From NCBI GenBank assembly GCA_905250075.1, contig CAJNOP010000057.1:869315-933314 (forward strand): DNA of 64,000 nt, in the 5' to 3' direction. This DNA is from Rotaria sp. Silwood1. Taxonomy: Eukaryota > Rotifera > Eurotatoria > Philodinida > Philodinidae. A program made the translations under genes and the position numbers. Shown here piece by piece: positions 48,413 through 59,700 of this stretch. The notes below the pieces were generated by a model. It saw only the letters and a list, made by a program, of their open reading frames with translations. It was not told where the DNA came from and ran no database searches. Each line of letters opens with the position of its first letter. Position 1 is the first letter of the stretch.

Positions 48413-51400
48413 TCAATCAAATATAGTTTGTTCAATGTTATTCTCAATTGTATTTGGCATAACAACATGAACATCAATTCGATCGAGACCTGTTTCATCT
48501 GTGTTATGAACAAATAATAAATGACCTTCATCAATTCGACCAAGAAGATTTCCTAATTCATCTATATTTGTTATAGAACTCTATACAAAAAAAAAATAAC
48601 ATTGAGTTAAGATGAATACTTAAAATTCAAATACTTACGTCTATAGTATTTTCTTCATTTTGAGTGGCTGGAATACTAAAAAAAATAAACAAAAGAAGTA
48701 GGCATGATATTCTATTTTCAACATTCTAATAACAAACTCATGTCGGTTGAGTTACTTTAAAATAGATAGATTGCACTTATGAAACTGTCACTATCAAATA
48801 TTTTATATAATTATCATCACACACACATAAAAAGAAAACTACATTTTGTATTTTGACAGGCTCGTTTTCTTTTTAGAAGACTAATGTGATGTGATAGTAT
48901 TAAATATTCATAAGGAAAAATTCTATTATTGCATTATTAAACACTATGATGATTGATAACGTTAGTACGTCAAAGGTTTTATTATTAAACAAAACACTGA
49001 ATGATTAAATGAACTGTAAATTTCTTATTGAAATTTAAACGCATTGGTATTCATCTTTAGAATGTATGCAGTGTCTTATTATATGGAAACTTGGAAAACG
49101 ATCAGACTTTCTTTAAAACTAAACCTAAAAATTCAAGTACAACTATCCATCGTTGATTTAAATACATTTCTATACCTTTGTAGACTTCACTCGGAAATAA
49201 AAAGAAGATCAATTTGAATCAAATCATTGAGTACTATAGATGATTACAGTTCCGTTCACATCACATTAAAAAATACTTAAGTCAACTATCTGTTCACTTT
49301 GAAGACGCAAAAAAGCCGAGAATATTGTTCTTTGCATTTGAAATTTCTAAGAAAGAGACCTGGAACAGTATGACTTGTAAACATATTTGTTCTATTTCCA
49401 TATCTTCTCTTTAGTAAATAGAAAGCAACAACGCATGGATAATAATATTGTTTTTTACATAAGAGAAATGGAAAACTGTATCAGATAATTTTCTTGCATC
49501 GAGTATTGGACGTCAATAAAATATAGATAACATAAAAAACCTTATGGTTTCTTATGTAATCGAAATTGAATACTATCGTTTGAAAAAGAAAAAACTTTTT
49601 TAATTATAAAATATTCTTTTTACATTTGTTCAAGTTTGGATTCAATTGTTGTTGTTATAACTTCAACTGTATCAGCAACATCCATTGAACTATCATCTTC
49701 ATCATCATCATTAATAAATTCTGCACTTTTCTTAATACGTATAATGTTCTTTTCTTAAAATAAAAAATAAAAACAAAACACTCAAAAAAAAAGCGTTCAA
49801 GAAAATTAGCATTTCATAAATGTCATACTTGCTTGTAACCGTTTCTCCCGACGTCGATTGATTTCAAGTGGATCAGACGATGTTGGCTATACATATATAT
49901 ATATTCGTTATTAAGAATGAAATCTTATGAGGACAAGTTCTTAAGTACCCAAACGATTTTGAACTGATATATTAGTTCGAAAGTATATCTCAGTAAGTCT
50001 AGTAAAGCCTTAAAATATCTCAAACTCATCGATCTTCGTTCAAGATATATCGCATTATCAAGTTCCCAAAAAAGGAAATTTCCTATATCTTGAGAATCTT
50101 ATTTTTCATCATCAACAAGGGTCGCCTTAATCTTTTCTTTTCTTTGGTTAAACCTAACAGTTCGGAAAGAGAATTTCATCAATAATATTAATTCTATGGC
50201 TGTTTATATATACAGGAAAAGTTTAAATCAAATCCATCGACCACTAATACATTCAATATGTAATGCATTCATTGTTCTTTTATTTTGTTGGAAAGAATTT
50301 CTAAAACTACACAACAACTTAGACACGATAATATTATTCATGTAAATCCATGAACATCACGTTCACTTCATACACTGTGGATGTGGTTGAGCATAATGCT
50401 CGCCTATTTACCCAACTCAATCATACACACACCGTAAAAATTATTTTTATGATAATGATTAGATTTAAATTGTTGATACAATAGATAAGTTTTAGGTTAA
50501 TATAGAATAGTCGTGATAGAAGCTACAGAACACAAAAACCATTAAGCTATCTGAAGGTTTTATTAAATAGACTCTATTATCGGCAAGCTCCAATGCGATC
50601 CATTCAATATATCAGAAAATATGAGTGAAAGGACGCTTTTCATCCTCTCTCAAAAACTGATTCTTCATCTTTCATCTGTTGTGATTAGTGTCAAGATACC
50701 CTAGTTTTGATCATTTCTTCCTTATGAAGAAATTTTCTCAAGTGCTTTTACATAAATGGCAGATTGACTCATTTGAGAATGTTCCCTCGTTAACCATCAT
50801 TTCATTAGTTAAAATACAACATATAGTGATAATAATTCAATATCTCAAAAGATTTCCAATGGATCACGCTAAAACTTATCCTAGAACTTGTCGATAGAAG
50901 AATTTGTCGAATTAAGTCTTGAGATAGCTAAAGAGTATTTCCTTTCTTTTTGATCATTTCTGGTTTTCGAGGTCGGTACAACCGATCATGGATCAAAAAT
51001 AAAGAGACATATGTTCGAGAAAAAAGTTTGAAATGGATCGTTTCGAGTCTTTTTCTTTGTAAAATTTTGGTTTTCATAGGTTCCCATTGTAGTACACAAC
51101 GACTCTCGTCAAACTTTATTCGGTTAGGCTGAACATCTTTTTTAAAGATTTTCTAATAATCTCACTTTCTTTTTTTCTAATGAGACAAATACGTAAATCT
51201 CTGGTGCTAAAACCTAACTGTTGACTTTCACAATCCTATAAATCCGAGTAGGACCGTCAAAGACGAAAATGACCGATTTCATCTCTGCAGAATACTTCTA
51301 AATATTGGTAGTAAAAGTGACAATTTGGTCGGTTGTACAGTCTTGAACAACTACAAACGATCAACAACAATGGCAGTACCCTTTTTAATAATGAAAAAAT

Positions 51401-54400
51401 AAAATTTCCAAGATGCATACGATTTGCTTCTTTTTTCAGAGTTCAAAAAGTTGGCATCTCTTGAACAAAGGTCACTGCGCCCGAAATATTTAAAGGTTTT
51501 TCTAGACTTATCGAGCCAAAATATCAAATGGAAATTGCTCTAGCAATCGGTGATCTGACTTTATTCGATAAATACATACTTGTTTTTGTTTACGTTTAAC
51601 CATTCGTCGTTTTCGTGTTGGTTTTGGTGTTCCATCATCCATATCACTGCCATTTTCATTTACCGATGATTCTTCTGATGGTGAATAAAAACATGTGAGA
51701 TCAAATGGTATACGTTGTTCTTAAATATATGAATAATGCATATGAGAGAGATTTTTTAAGAACAAAAACTAAGTTCTTAATCTTACTAAGAGCTGAATCA
51801 ACTAAACTTCTATTTGCTCTATCTTCCGTTTTAAATTTTCTTTTTATATCATCTCGATCACGATTTGGAAAAACACGTGCAATTAATGTAAAATCAGTTC
51901 CACACATACGTAATGCTTGATAGAAACGTAATGTATCTAAATAGAAAAATAAAAATTTCAATTATTTAAAACTTTAATAAAAAAAATAAAACCTCGATTA
52001 TTCCAACGTTTTCTTCGACCAATTTTTCTATAACTTTGATGTGTTAAATTATCATCATTAAATTGTCCTTCGACAATAATTGTATTTCTTGGTGTATCAT
52101 CTATATTTCGTATATATAAGCTAAATAATTCAAAAAATAAAAAATAAAGATTTTCTAACTGTTAAAAATAAAATATACCTTTCTTCATCAATAACTAATG
52201 CACCATTAGCATCAATTTTTAATTGTGGTCCTGACATAGTATTTTGTCCATCAGTACTTGATATACTCTGTTTACGAACAGGATCATTGGTCGTATCTGT
52301 TTGTGTTGTTTTGATTTTAATTCTGAATGAAACAAAAAAAAAATTTATAAAGATCATTTGAAAATTAAAAAAATCTATACTCCATTGGATTATCTCGAGG
52401 ATTATAATGAGCAAAGTCGGCTATTTTTAATTTTGATGGATCAAAGGATGCGCCTTTATTAATACCAGTTTCATCAAGTTTTTCAAGTGTTGCTGCACGA
52501 CGTTTTCGTATTTTCTAAAAGCATTAATAGAAATTTTTATAAAACCAAAAAAAAAAACAAAGAAAAACAGAAAACGAAAATCTACCATTTCAGGTTCAAT
52601 TTTTGCAGCAAGTCGTTGTGCTCGATAATTAATATGTTGAGTAAGATATTCACGACTAATTTTTGTACTTGTTCGAGATGTTAATTGTATATGATTATGA
52701 TCAATAAGGGGTGTATGTACTTCGAATGTGTCTGTTATTGTTACTTCGGCTTTTGTTGGAGTTGATATATCACCATTTATTGAAAGATCTGACATTGAAT
52801 TGAATTGTGTTTCATTTGCAACGATTGGTCTATGCAAAGAAAATATTAAAAAGAAAAAGAAAAAAATGCTGAACGATAAAAACTTTACTTAGCAATCGTT
52901 GGATTTATACGTTCACATGTTATCGATGATGCTGTTGTACGTTTTTGACGAGATGATTCACTTTCACTTTCTGTACCAGAACAACTAGCTGATGGTCTAT
53001 AGAAGAAAAAGAATGTAATTACGATTATTTACAGATCATTTTTTATCCTTGGATAGAACAAATTATCTATGTAAAAATGAAGTTCTGTTTATTCCAAAAG
53101 AGAAACTGAATCAGATCGTATTTCGAAGAGTATCATATAATAAAAAGTCAGAGAATAAGTTAAATTTCAAAAGTATGATTTAATCATTGATATATATAAT
53201 TTATTTAATACACTCAATATATCAAAAAACAACGTCAAGTATCCTTTTACTAAATATGTTTCAAACAAGTAGTTTATTAAGATAGTCAATGAATTTAAGT
53301 GTCCAGAAAACAAACTTTTTGATTGTGTGAAAACATTTTCAGAAAAATTTGCAATATCAGGCACTTTTTCAAATATGATATTTGGAAATAAACATTACTC
53401 ATCATTCAGATCAAACTCACTTCGTTAGATCTGACAGTTGGAACTTATTGAATCCAACAAAATTCGATAGTGTTAAAATATCTAGTTCTGCTTTGTATAA
53501 TTAATAGACAACATATGAAATGTATTTATACTAGCTTTTTATGATCCTAAGAAGTGAATAATAAGTATAATTATTTATTTTATTTGGATTATATTACAGA
53601 ATAAAGTCAATCAAATGTGAGTATAAATTATTGCTTTTATTGTTATTTATTATTCAATAAATGAATGTAATAATAAGTTACAAGTACATTTAAGCTGTTA
53701 ATTTTCAGCCTATTCTACGGAAGTAAGCAGAGAACAAGGACGAAGGTCAAACAATGTCTAATATCCACATGTGAATTCAACATAGTCCTATTGGATCGAA
53801 CTTGAGGATGCTTCATCATACTGGTTATATAAAAATAATTAAGAGTTCACATGAACATTATCAGTTGTCTATCATAAAATAAGTATTTCATTTTATAGAC
53901 ATTTTCTTTTTAGAAAGTATTAGTTATCAAAATATAGCTCATATTTTTGCTATTTCTATTTATATGATTTCAGTTCTTTCGAACATATGTAGACAAAAAA
54001 AGATAATTTAATTAAAAAGTTGCTTCGAAAAATATTTTTAGTACTACAAATTTCCCATAAAATATTGATATAGAGTACTCTTTCGAATATGATACTAACA
54101 ACACATTTGTAGGATATCATAAGTGATGTACAATCATCAATTTAGGTGAAGAAATAAAGCTTTAAATGGGGTTCGTTGTGTTTCTCTCTCTATCAAATAA
54201 TGAAGGATAAGAGTGAAGAGAAGAAAAACATTCATGCGTATCTATAATCTTTCAATTGAGAATATATTTTTCTGGCAAAAACTGATGAATGAATGATTTC
54301 GTGCTTAACACTTCTTGTTCTAAGCAGAACCAAATGAAAGTTATGATTAAGAATTAAGAAGATCAATTTACCGGCGATGATGAATAACTGCTTTACCAGT

Positions 54401-54926
54401 GATATGTGGTATTACTTTTCTTCTAAAGAATGGTCTTGCTGTTGGTACTGGAGTAAGAGGCGGAAGAGAAGATGTTTGTGGTGATGAAGGAGGCGGAGGT
54501 GATGATGGAGGTAGAGGTGATGAAGGAGTTGGTATAGAAGTAGATGTAGATGGTGGAACAATAGGAAGAGAAACAGGTGAAGATGGTTGTTGTGATATTT
54601 CATTTGTATCTTCAACTTTTGGTATGAGTTCTGAAATAAAATAAAAATCGATATAAGTATTGATTTCAAATCATAAGTTTATATTTGAAGAAACTTTTTA
54701 GCTCAAAGTTTTCTTTTTTGAAGGTTTTTTTTTTAGTCGTCAATTTATTTATACCTTCAATAACAGCTGGTGCTATGGGAGGATCAATCTGCTGTGTAGA
54801 TTGTTCTTCTTGTGATGGAGTTGATATTGATTCAACTGATGTTTCCGATGGTCGTACGATAGTACTAACTGGACGTGTTGCTTGTACATTAGGTTTGACA
54901 TTAACACGAGGTCGACGAAAAACCAT
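48413..54926 (-). CDS. BDP1: TFIIIB subunit B'' (BDP1), SANT-domain protein
   Basis: BDP1 joins TBP and BRF in TFIIIB to recruit RNA polymerase III. Thirteen exons join in phase to 623 residues: 54926-54755, 54630-54372, 52996-52889, 52829-52586, 52514-52381, 52322-52179, 52120-51993, 51936-51787, 51719-51580, 49886-49829, 49753-49624, 48675-48639, 48580-48413. The start MVFRRPRVNVKPNV matches animal BDP1 (MFRRARLSVKPNV). KIADFAHYNPRDNPM matches the conserved ...DFIYYLPDNNPM block, followed by LKIDANGALVIDEE. The SANT domain (about 386-433) reads DTLRFYQALRMCGTDFTLIA and then FPNRDRDDIKRKFK. IPFDL follows as in the family. Length is close to the fungal protein and far below human (2624), which has a repeat tail. 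Exons 11-13 have weaker support. Reading through the exon 11 donor gives an immediate ATG TAA, so a shorter form is possible. Introns 2 and 9 hold foldbacks. Confidence 0.9.
48789..48911. repeat. short imperfect inverted repeat in BDP1 intron 11
   Basis: ACTATCAAATATTTTATATA ... AAAAAGAAAAC (48790-48838) faces GTTTTCTTTTTAG ... GATAGTATTAAATATT (48864-48908). Centre about 48851. It lies in the 948-nt intron between exons 11 and 12. Confidence 0.55.
49960..51530. repeat. very long imperfect foldback, BDP1 intron 9
   Basis: TAAGTCTAG (49994-50002) faces CTAGACTTA (51502-51510). TTCGTTCAAGATAT (from about 50036) faces ATCTCTTGAACAAAG (about 51453-51467). ATCGGCAAGCTC with GCGATCCATTCAA (about 50579-50610) faces TTGGATCACGC-like and GAACTTGTCGAT sequence (about 50860-50896). 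TTCTCAAGTG faces CATTTGAGAA at the centre. Centre about 50752; the intron (49887-51579) has its midpoint at 50733. Arms approach 780 nt and contain indels. Confidence 0.7.
53100..54105. repeat. imperfect foldback, BDP1 intron 2
   Basis: CGTATTTCGAAGAGTATC (about 53117-53134) faces GAGTACTCTTTCGAATATGA (about 54073-54092), and ACTTCGTTAGATCTGACAG (about 53419) faces the GTCCTATTGGATCGAACTTG segment (about 53785-53804). Both pairs give a centre near 53604. Divergence is high and the ends are uncertain. Confidence 0.5.
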
Positions 54927-55277
54927 AATCTATCTAAAAATTAAACAAAGTTTTTCCTTTTTTTTTTATATAATTAATTAAACTCTCGAAGTTTCTCAAT
55001 GTTTATTTTCTCGTATAATCTAAGTTTGTTTTGTTTTTCTATTTTCTTTTCTGAATTCGAATAGAATTCTATAAAAGTCTTTCGCCATTTTGAATAAGAT
55101 CTTTATGACACTTGTGGGGAAATACTCAAAATAATTTCATCACAAAATTATGTTTTGTAAAATAACGAATATTTGCAATAAATTTTCTCATTGGTAAAAC
55201 TTATACACCAATGAAATTATTGATTCCTAATATCAAAAATTCGAATCAAGTTTCTCTGGTAACGAATTATTTACAAA
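54927..55277. promoter_or_regulatory. shared head-to-head promoter region of BDP1 and PIGV
   Basis: The start codons of BDP1 (minus) and PIGV (plus) are separated by 351 nt. The spacer is AT-rich with no frame. Both genes must be driven from here, so a bidirectional promoter is the simplest reading. No core element could be assigned by eye. Confidence 0.5.
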
Positions 55278-56675
55278 ATGATTATACAACATCTTTTATG
55301 GATTTATTGTCAAATTAGATTTGCACAATATCTACTTCAAGTTAGTTCAAATAATAAAAAAAAACAATACAACTATGATATTTTATTTTAGTTTATTGCA
55401 AATACAATCATTCCAGATCATGATGCACATGTATTTAATCCACCTTTATGGTCATTAAATAATGGAACAATTCTTGATATTTGTATTGATAAATTTTTCT
55501 CAGGTTTACGTCGTTGGGATGCAATACATTTTCTTCATATAGCTCGATTTGGATATATATATGAAAATTCTTTAGCATTTTTTCCAGGTTATCCATTATT
55601 ATTTATTCGTCCATTAGCTTATATTTTCAATCAATTTTTAATTGAATCAAATGCTTATTTGTTAAGTGCAATTTTAATAAATTTTTTTATTGGATTATGC
55701 AATACATATTTAATATTTAAATTAGGATTAAAATATAAATTAAAATTTCATCATGCATATTGGTCATCAATACTTTATATAATTAATCCAGCAACAATAT
55801 TTTTTCTTGCACCATATTCTGAAACATTATTTTTATTTAGTCAATTATTAGGACATAATTATTTAAAACAAAATAAAATTTTTTATTCATATCTTTGTTT
55901 TGGATTTGGTTCAATTATACGTTCAAATGGTATTATATCATTTGGTTTTATTATATATTATTATTTAAGAAAAATTTATCATAAAAGACAATTAATTTTT
56001 CCAATACATTATTTTATTTTATGTATTTTACCATTTTTTTTTACACAATATTTTTTATATAAAGAATATTGTTATGAAAAAAAAATACCTCAAGAATTAA
56101 AAATTTATGGATTTAATAATGATTTATCAATGCCATTAGAAAATTTTTCTTCTATATGGTGTTTAAAACAGATACCATTATCATATCAATATGTACAAAA
56201 AAAATATTGGAATATGGGTTTTTTAAATTATTGGACATGGAAACAAATACCAAATTTTCTTTTAGCTTTACCAGTATTTATTCTCATAGGAAATTTTATT
56301 CAAAATTGGTTTAAAATAATAAGAAAAGATTTATGGAAAAAAAAATTTGAATATCTTTTTTCATATAAAAATCAATCAAGAAACAATATTTGGTTTGAAA
56401 AAAATGATTTTATTCCACATATAATTTATATGTTATTTTTAAGTTTATTTGCATTATTTTTTATGCATATACAAGTAACAACACGCTTTCTTTTTTCAAG
56501 TGGACCATTATTATATTTTATTTGTGCTGATAGAATCAAACAATATGATACTAATAATAGAAACCTTAGAAAGATTTTTTATTCATTTCAAAAGGAAACG
56601 ATTCTTTTTTATTATTATTTTATTTATGTCATTATTGGAATAAGTCTTTTTTCGAATTTTTTACCTTGGACATAG
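55278..56675 (+). CDS. PIGV: GPI mannosyltransferase 2 (PIG-V)
   Basis: Two exons, 55278-55340 and 55392-56675, join in phase to 448 residues (human 493). PIGV adds the second mannose to the GPI anchor precursor in the ER lumen. Family segments are clear: FIANTIIPDHDAHVFNPP near the start, then RRWDAIHFLHIARFGYIYEN and FFPGYPLL, with the catalytic-loop acid in RRWDA; NPATIFFLAPYSETLF; and GFGSIIRSNGIISFGF. At least eight hydrophobic spans follow, and the end reads TRFLFSSGPLLYF, as in the C-terminal part of family members. The protein is very rich in F, Y, I and K, reflecting low GC. The next gene starts 89 nt after the stop on the same strand. It is divergent from BDP1. Confidence 0.93.
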
Positions 56676-56764
56676 ACAATAAAAGAAAAACAGAAAGAAA
56701 CGAAATTAGAGTAGACAATATATTATAATTTTAGATTAAATAAATAATAATAATAATAATAATA

Positions 56765-59700
56765 ATGAATCGAAATATATCAACTGTTCGTCGTAAAGAT
56801 GATTTGGACGAATATTGGTTTGAAAAAATTGCTGTTACAACAAAGGTATTGATAGATTTTCATTTTAATAATCATATGTGAAGATGATTTCTCTTTTTTT
56901 TTTTTGCTACAAAGAACTCTAATTTTGAAATTATTTGAAAAATATTGTTTTTTTTTTATTATATTTAGAGTATATAAATTTTTATAAGAGGCAAATTTTC
57001 TTCATAGTTGTAAATACAGCCATAAAACAGTTTTTAAAATTCTGCTAGAGCAAATTGACCTTGTCGAATAGTGTTCTTTCTCTGATAGTGACAATAATTA
57101 TATGAGTTCGGGTACACTGAATAGAAGTATATTTTAATTAAGTACTTTTGTATTGACTATTGATATTAAGATAATTTCATGTTTAGCTTTAATTAATATT
57201 TTCTATATCGATGTCATCTATATTCATATTCTAATGAAATTTAAAGTTCGTCATATTTTCAAGCACCAATAAGAAGAGCATGATCTTGTTGTGTTATCTT
57301 ACATAAGATTAGGTGTTATAAAAAGTTTTTATTTGTTGACTTTTCATATTCGTTATTAATTGAAAAAAACTTAGCAACATTTGAAGATAAATAGAATTTT
57401 CAAATCTAAATTCATCAATAGCGTAAATACTGGAATTATTTTAAACAGTATAGTTTATGAAGGATAATTATGCATGAGGCAGTGAATAACTAAAATACTC
57501 TTAATGACATTTTGTAGATAAGGAACCTCATTCCTATTTTTGACCTTTTAGATATCCATCCACCCGAAAATATTGAAAATTTAAAGCAAGATAGATTTTG
57601 ATGAGTAAAGTAAAAATTCGCCATAAACTCAAAATTCTGGAATACTACCTTGAAAGCTATATGGAAATGGACTCAAGTTAGACGAGCCCAAAAATGGTTC
57701 GCTTGTTTATCCCGATTTGTCTAAAAAGAATTGTATTCCATGAACTGGAAACATGTTGGTGTGTCTACTCTAAATAGTGTCTTTCTATCTTCTTCCTTTC
57801 ATACCAAAATGCTACAAACGCAGTGCACCCGAAATTATAGGAGTTCTTTTCAAACAGAACTTCTCGTGTTAGGTATGTCAAAAAACAACAATACAATAAT
57901 CTAGCATTTTTAGAAGATATTTCAACTTCAACAGAGGCAACATGCATGAAAAAGCTAGTTGCATATGCTTGCTCGTCAGTAAAAGCATACTTTAAGTACA
58001 AAGTACATATGCGAAGTAGAATGAAAATGTAATTGCATTACAAAAACTATACTCTACACTTAAAATTTAAAGTATAAAGTGCAAATTTAAAAATATGGTG
58101 CCAGTGGGTAGTGATTTTGATCAGAAATTGTCATTTGAATAAAATGCGTTGTTTATCAAAACAAGAGTTAAATTTAGAAAACTTTTTCGAATGATTAATG
58201 CAGTACAAAGAAGAATAAGTATCGCACTTCATTTCATACACAACAAGAGAAAAAAGACGGAATTCATTGTGTACATACAGTGAGTATCGAAGTAATTTAA
58301 CAAGGTTTGGTTTTAATTACTTCTGTTGCTATAAGTGCTAGAGAGACTTTATATAGTGATTCAAATAGAGAAAATTGTTTTGAACAAGAATTCAAGGAAA
58401 TAAAAACTATTATCAGTTCTGCAAAGAAAAGGACTCTTCGAAGCTAAAAGATTAGTTTTTCAGCTCCTGAAAGGGGCAAATATAATTTTGTTTAGTCTAT
58501 ATAGAGTGATACAGTAAACTATTATATACAAAATAAGACATCGCTCAGTTCTCTGCGAAATTTTTTTGGGTGATATACAACAATTTGATTGAAGATCTAA
58601 AAATTGTTTCTAAATACAACATTGAAAAAAGACGACTTCAGGGGCTATCGTAAGGTGGTTATATCTCACCGAAAAAACTCTAGAGAATCCGACAATGTTT
58701 CATTTAGTAGGGGATGATTTATTTTATTGTTCTATGTAGTCTAAACAAAGTTCCTTTTAGAAGCGAAAAAATCAATCTTTTCGTTTTAGAGAATCCCTAT
58801 TTTTCTAAACCTAATAATATTTGTTTTATCTTTATATCCCTTATGGAAACAATTTTCTCTATTCAAATCAGTGCTTACGACAGCAAGAAGAAATTGAAAA
58901 TAAAACAAGTTAGCTACTTCGGTACTCACTGTATATCAAATATGATTAGATTGTCGATTGATCTGTTCGACAATAGTGATTTATTGGAAAAAGACTACGA
59001 TGTAAAACATACTGTTCTTAATTATTCATTTGAACCATCAAGTCTGAAAAGTCGGTTGTTCTTAAATTGTACTATTGATTACTTCATTTTCCCAATTATT
59101 AATGTTCATTATGAGAGATAGAGTGTTGAAATTTAATTTTTCTATCAAAATAACAAGAAAATTCATCGACCAGAAAAAAAACTATCTTATTCATTTAGAC
59201 TGCTGAAGAAATTCGTGAACATACAATTCCAGAAGATCTACCACCTGTCGAGAAAACATTAGCCATGCTTGAGTATAATTATTTCTTTATTTTCAATAGA
59301 TTTGATTTATTTCATATTTTCTTTTCATAATTAGTTCACGATGTGATATTCAACGTATTGCTGGTATTCGTTCTATTCCATCTATAATTATTTCTCATCG
59401 AGATGGAACTTTTCACCGTGTATTACCTAAATTTAAAGTATGTCTTCTCTTTTTTTTTTTTTGTCAAAATTTTTATCGTTTTGTTTTAATAAATATTATT
59501 ATATTTAGTTAATTATTGAACAAACAGTTGATAGTGGAGAACATGCAGTAGCAGCAGAAACAATTGTTTCTATGATACAACAACAATCATTATCTTATTC
59601 GGAGTTTATGTCATTATTTTCACAAATGATCTGTGCACTTATATTTCCAACTACGACGAATCGTTTTTCAATAGGTCAGGGAAAAACAAAATTGATGTAG

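Noticed and set aside
58714-59121. 135-codon plus-strand frame in PPP4R4 intron 1
   Set aside because: Long for this AT content but with no recognisable domain and no repeat-element match. It lies wholly inside an intron and codon use is mixed. I treat it as chance.
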